Shown: in pieces, positions 63,610 through 64,000 of the stretch
How positions within the stretch are numbered: the stretch's first letter is position 1
Layout of the letters: each line of letters begins with the position of its first letter
Assembly: GCA_902613595.1 (NCBI GenBank)
Contig: CACMHY010000001.1
Span: forward strand, 248,001 to 312,000
Direction: 5' to 3'
Length of the DNA stretch: 64,000 nt
Source: an uncultured Bacteroidota bacterium
GTDB lineage: Bacteria; Bacteroidota; Bacteroidia; Flavobacteriales; Flavobacteriaceae
Program-made: the position numbers and the translations under genes
Notes under the pieces: generated by a model
The model's database searches: none
What the model saw: only the letters and a program-made list of their open reading frames with translations
Told to the model about the DNA's origin: nothing

Positions 63610-64000
63610 TTAGAAGGGAGAATTTTCATTCCAATTTTCAAGATATTCTGCTACACGTTTAACAAAAAGACCTCCAGTTGCACCATTTATAATACGATGA
63701 TCGTAGCTGTGGGATAGAATTACTTTTCTTCTTACACCTATAAAATCACCATTTGGGGTTTCGATAACTGAAGGCATTTTTCTAATTATACCAATTGCAA
63801 GAATCCCTACTTGTGGCTGATTTATAATTGGTGTACCCATAATGGATCCAAAATTTCCAATATTAGTAAATGTATATGTACCTTCTTGAACCTCCTCTGG
63901 TATTAGTTGATTTTTTCGTGCACGATTAGCCAAATCATTAACAGCCTTAGTGAGACCTACCAAATTTAAGTGATCAGCATTTTTTATAACTGGGACGATT
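63610..64000 (-). CDS. 2-oxo acid dehydrogenase E2 component, C-terminal part (runs off the right edge)
   Basis: About 129 residues of the catalytic acyltransferase domain are present, and the frame stays open to the edge (VPVIKNADHL at the break). Seen motifs are GTYTFTNIGNFGS, PIINQPQVGILAIG and the catalytic SYDHRIINGATGG with its histidine. The usual last aspartate of DHRxxDG is asparagine here. Which complex it serves (pyruvate, 2-oxoglutarate or branched-chain) cannot be told because the lipoyl and E1/E3-binding domains lie outside the window. Confidence 0.92.
   Translation of the reverse strand, partial: IVPVIKNADHLNLVGLTKAVNDLANRARKNQLIPEEVQEGTYTFTNIGNFGSIMGTPIINQPQVGILAIGIIRKMPSVIETPNGDFIGVRRKVILSHSYDHRIINGATGGLFVKRVAEYLENWNENSPF

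Overview
The window looks like chromosomal DNA of a low-GC member of the Bacteroidota, most likely class Flavobacteriia and possibly marine (the habitat is a guess). The evidence is a SusC/SusD pair, many lipoproteins with Bacteroidota-style signal peptides, the rpmB-rpmG-DUF4295-ftsY cluster, COX15-type heme A synthase, BshC, and promoter-like elements of the flavobacterial TTG-N17-23-TAnnTTTG type, several of them only a few bases ahead of start codons. Coding density is very high. No intergenic stretch exceeds 300 bases, many genes overlap by 1-23 bases, and I saw no rRNA, tRNA, CRISPR array or insertion sequence.

Layout. 0-15.3 kb is a housekeeping block: a TPR protein, two tandem DUF368 membrane proteins (probable undecaprenyl-phosphate flippases), aroE and a DUF349 protein run rightward. 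ruvX-def-mazG runs leftward. dapD, a CCA-adding enzyme, a heme A synthase and a pRiA4b-ORF3-family protein run rightward, followed by an orphan protein with a kinase-like motif layout and by uvrB.

15.3-43.1 kb is the accessory, glycan-directed part. It holds a carboxypeptidase-regulatory-domain protein and a chitobiase-type GH20 hexosaminidase, the latter translationally coupled to an HGSNAT-like membrane acyltransferase. Next come Hsp20, sucC, lysA and a nitronate-monooxygenase-like flavoprotein. A second, divergent GH20-like lipoprotein faces a three-gene operon (SUMF1-like protein, Tat-signal Gfo/Idh/MocA oxidoreductase, Tat-signal Hyi-like TIM barrel). Divergent from that operon is a SusC-SusD-FG-GAP/ASPIC-lipoprotein operon. 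Small secreted proteins, an NHL-repeat lipoprotein and a lipoprotein form of the DUF255 thioredoxin-like family follow. I read this as a loosely assembled utilisation locus for an N-acetylhexosamine-containing glycan with an extracytoplasmic oxidation/isomerisation branch; that is inference.

43.1-64 kb is mostly leftward housekeeping: guaA-LysM/PBP protein, pyrG-yidC-mnmA (with a hairpin directly before the pyrG start), bshC, an M14 metallopeptidase on the opposite strand, ftsY-hydrolase-amidase-rimO, rpmB-rpmG-DUF4295, cinA, a fumarylacetoacetate-hydrolase-family enzyme, a DEDDh exonuclease, and the C-terminal part of a 2-oxo acid dehydrogenase E2 running off the right edge.
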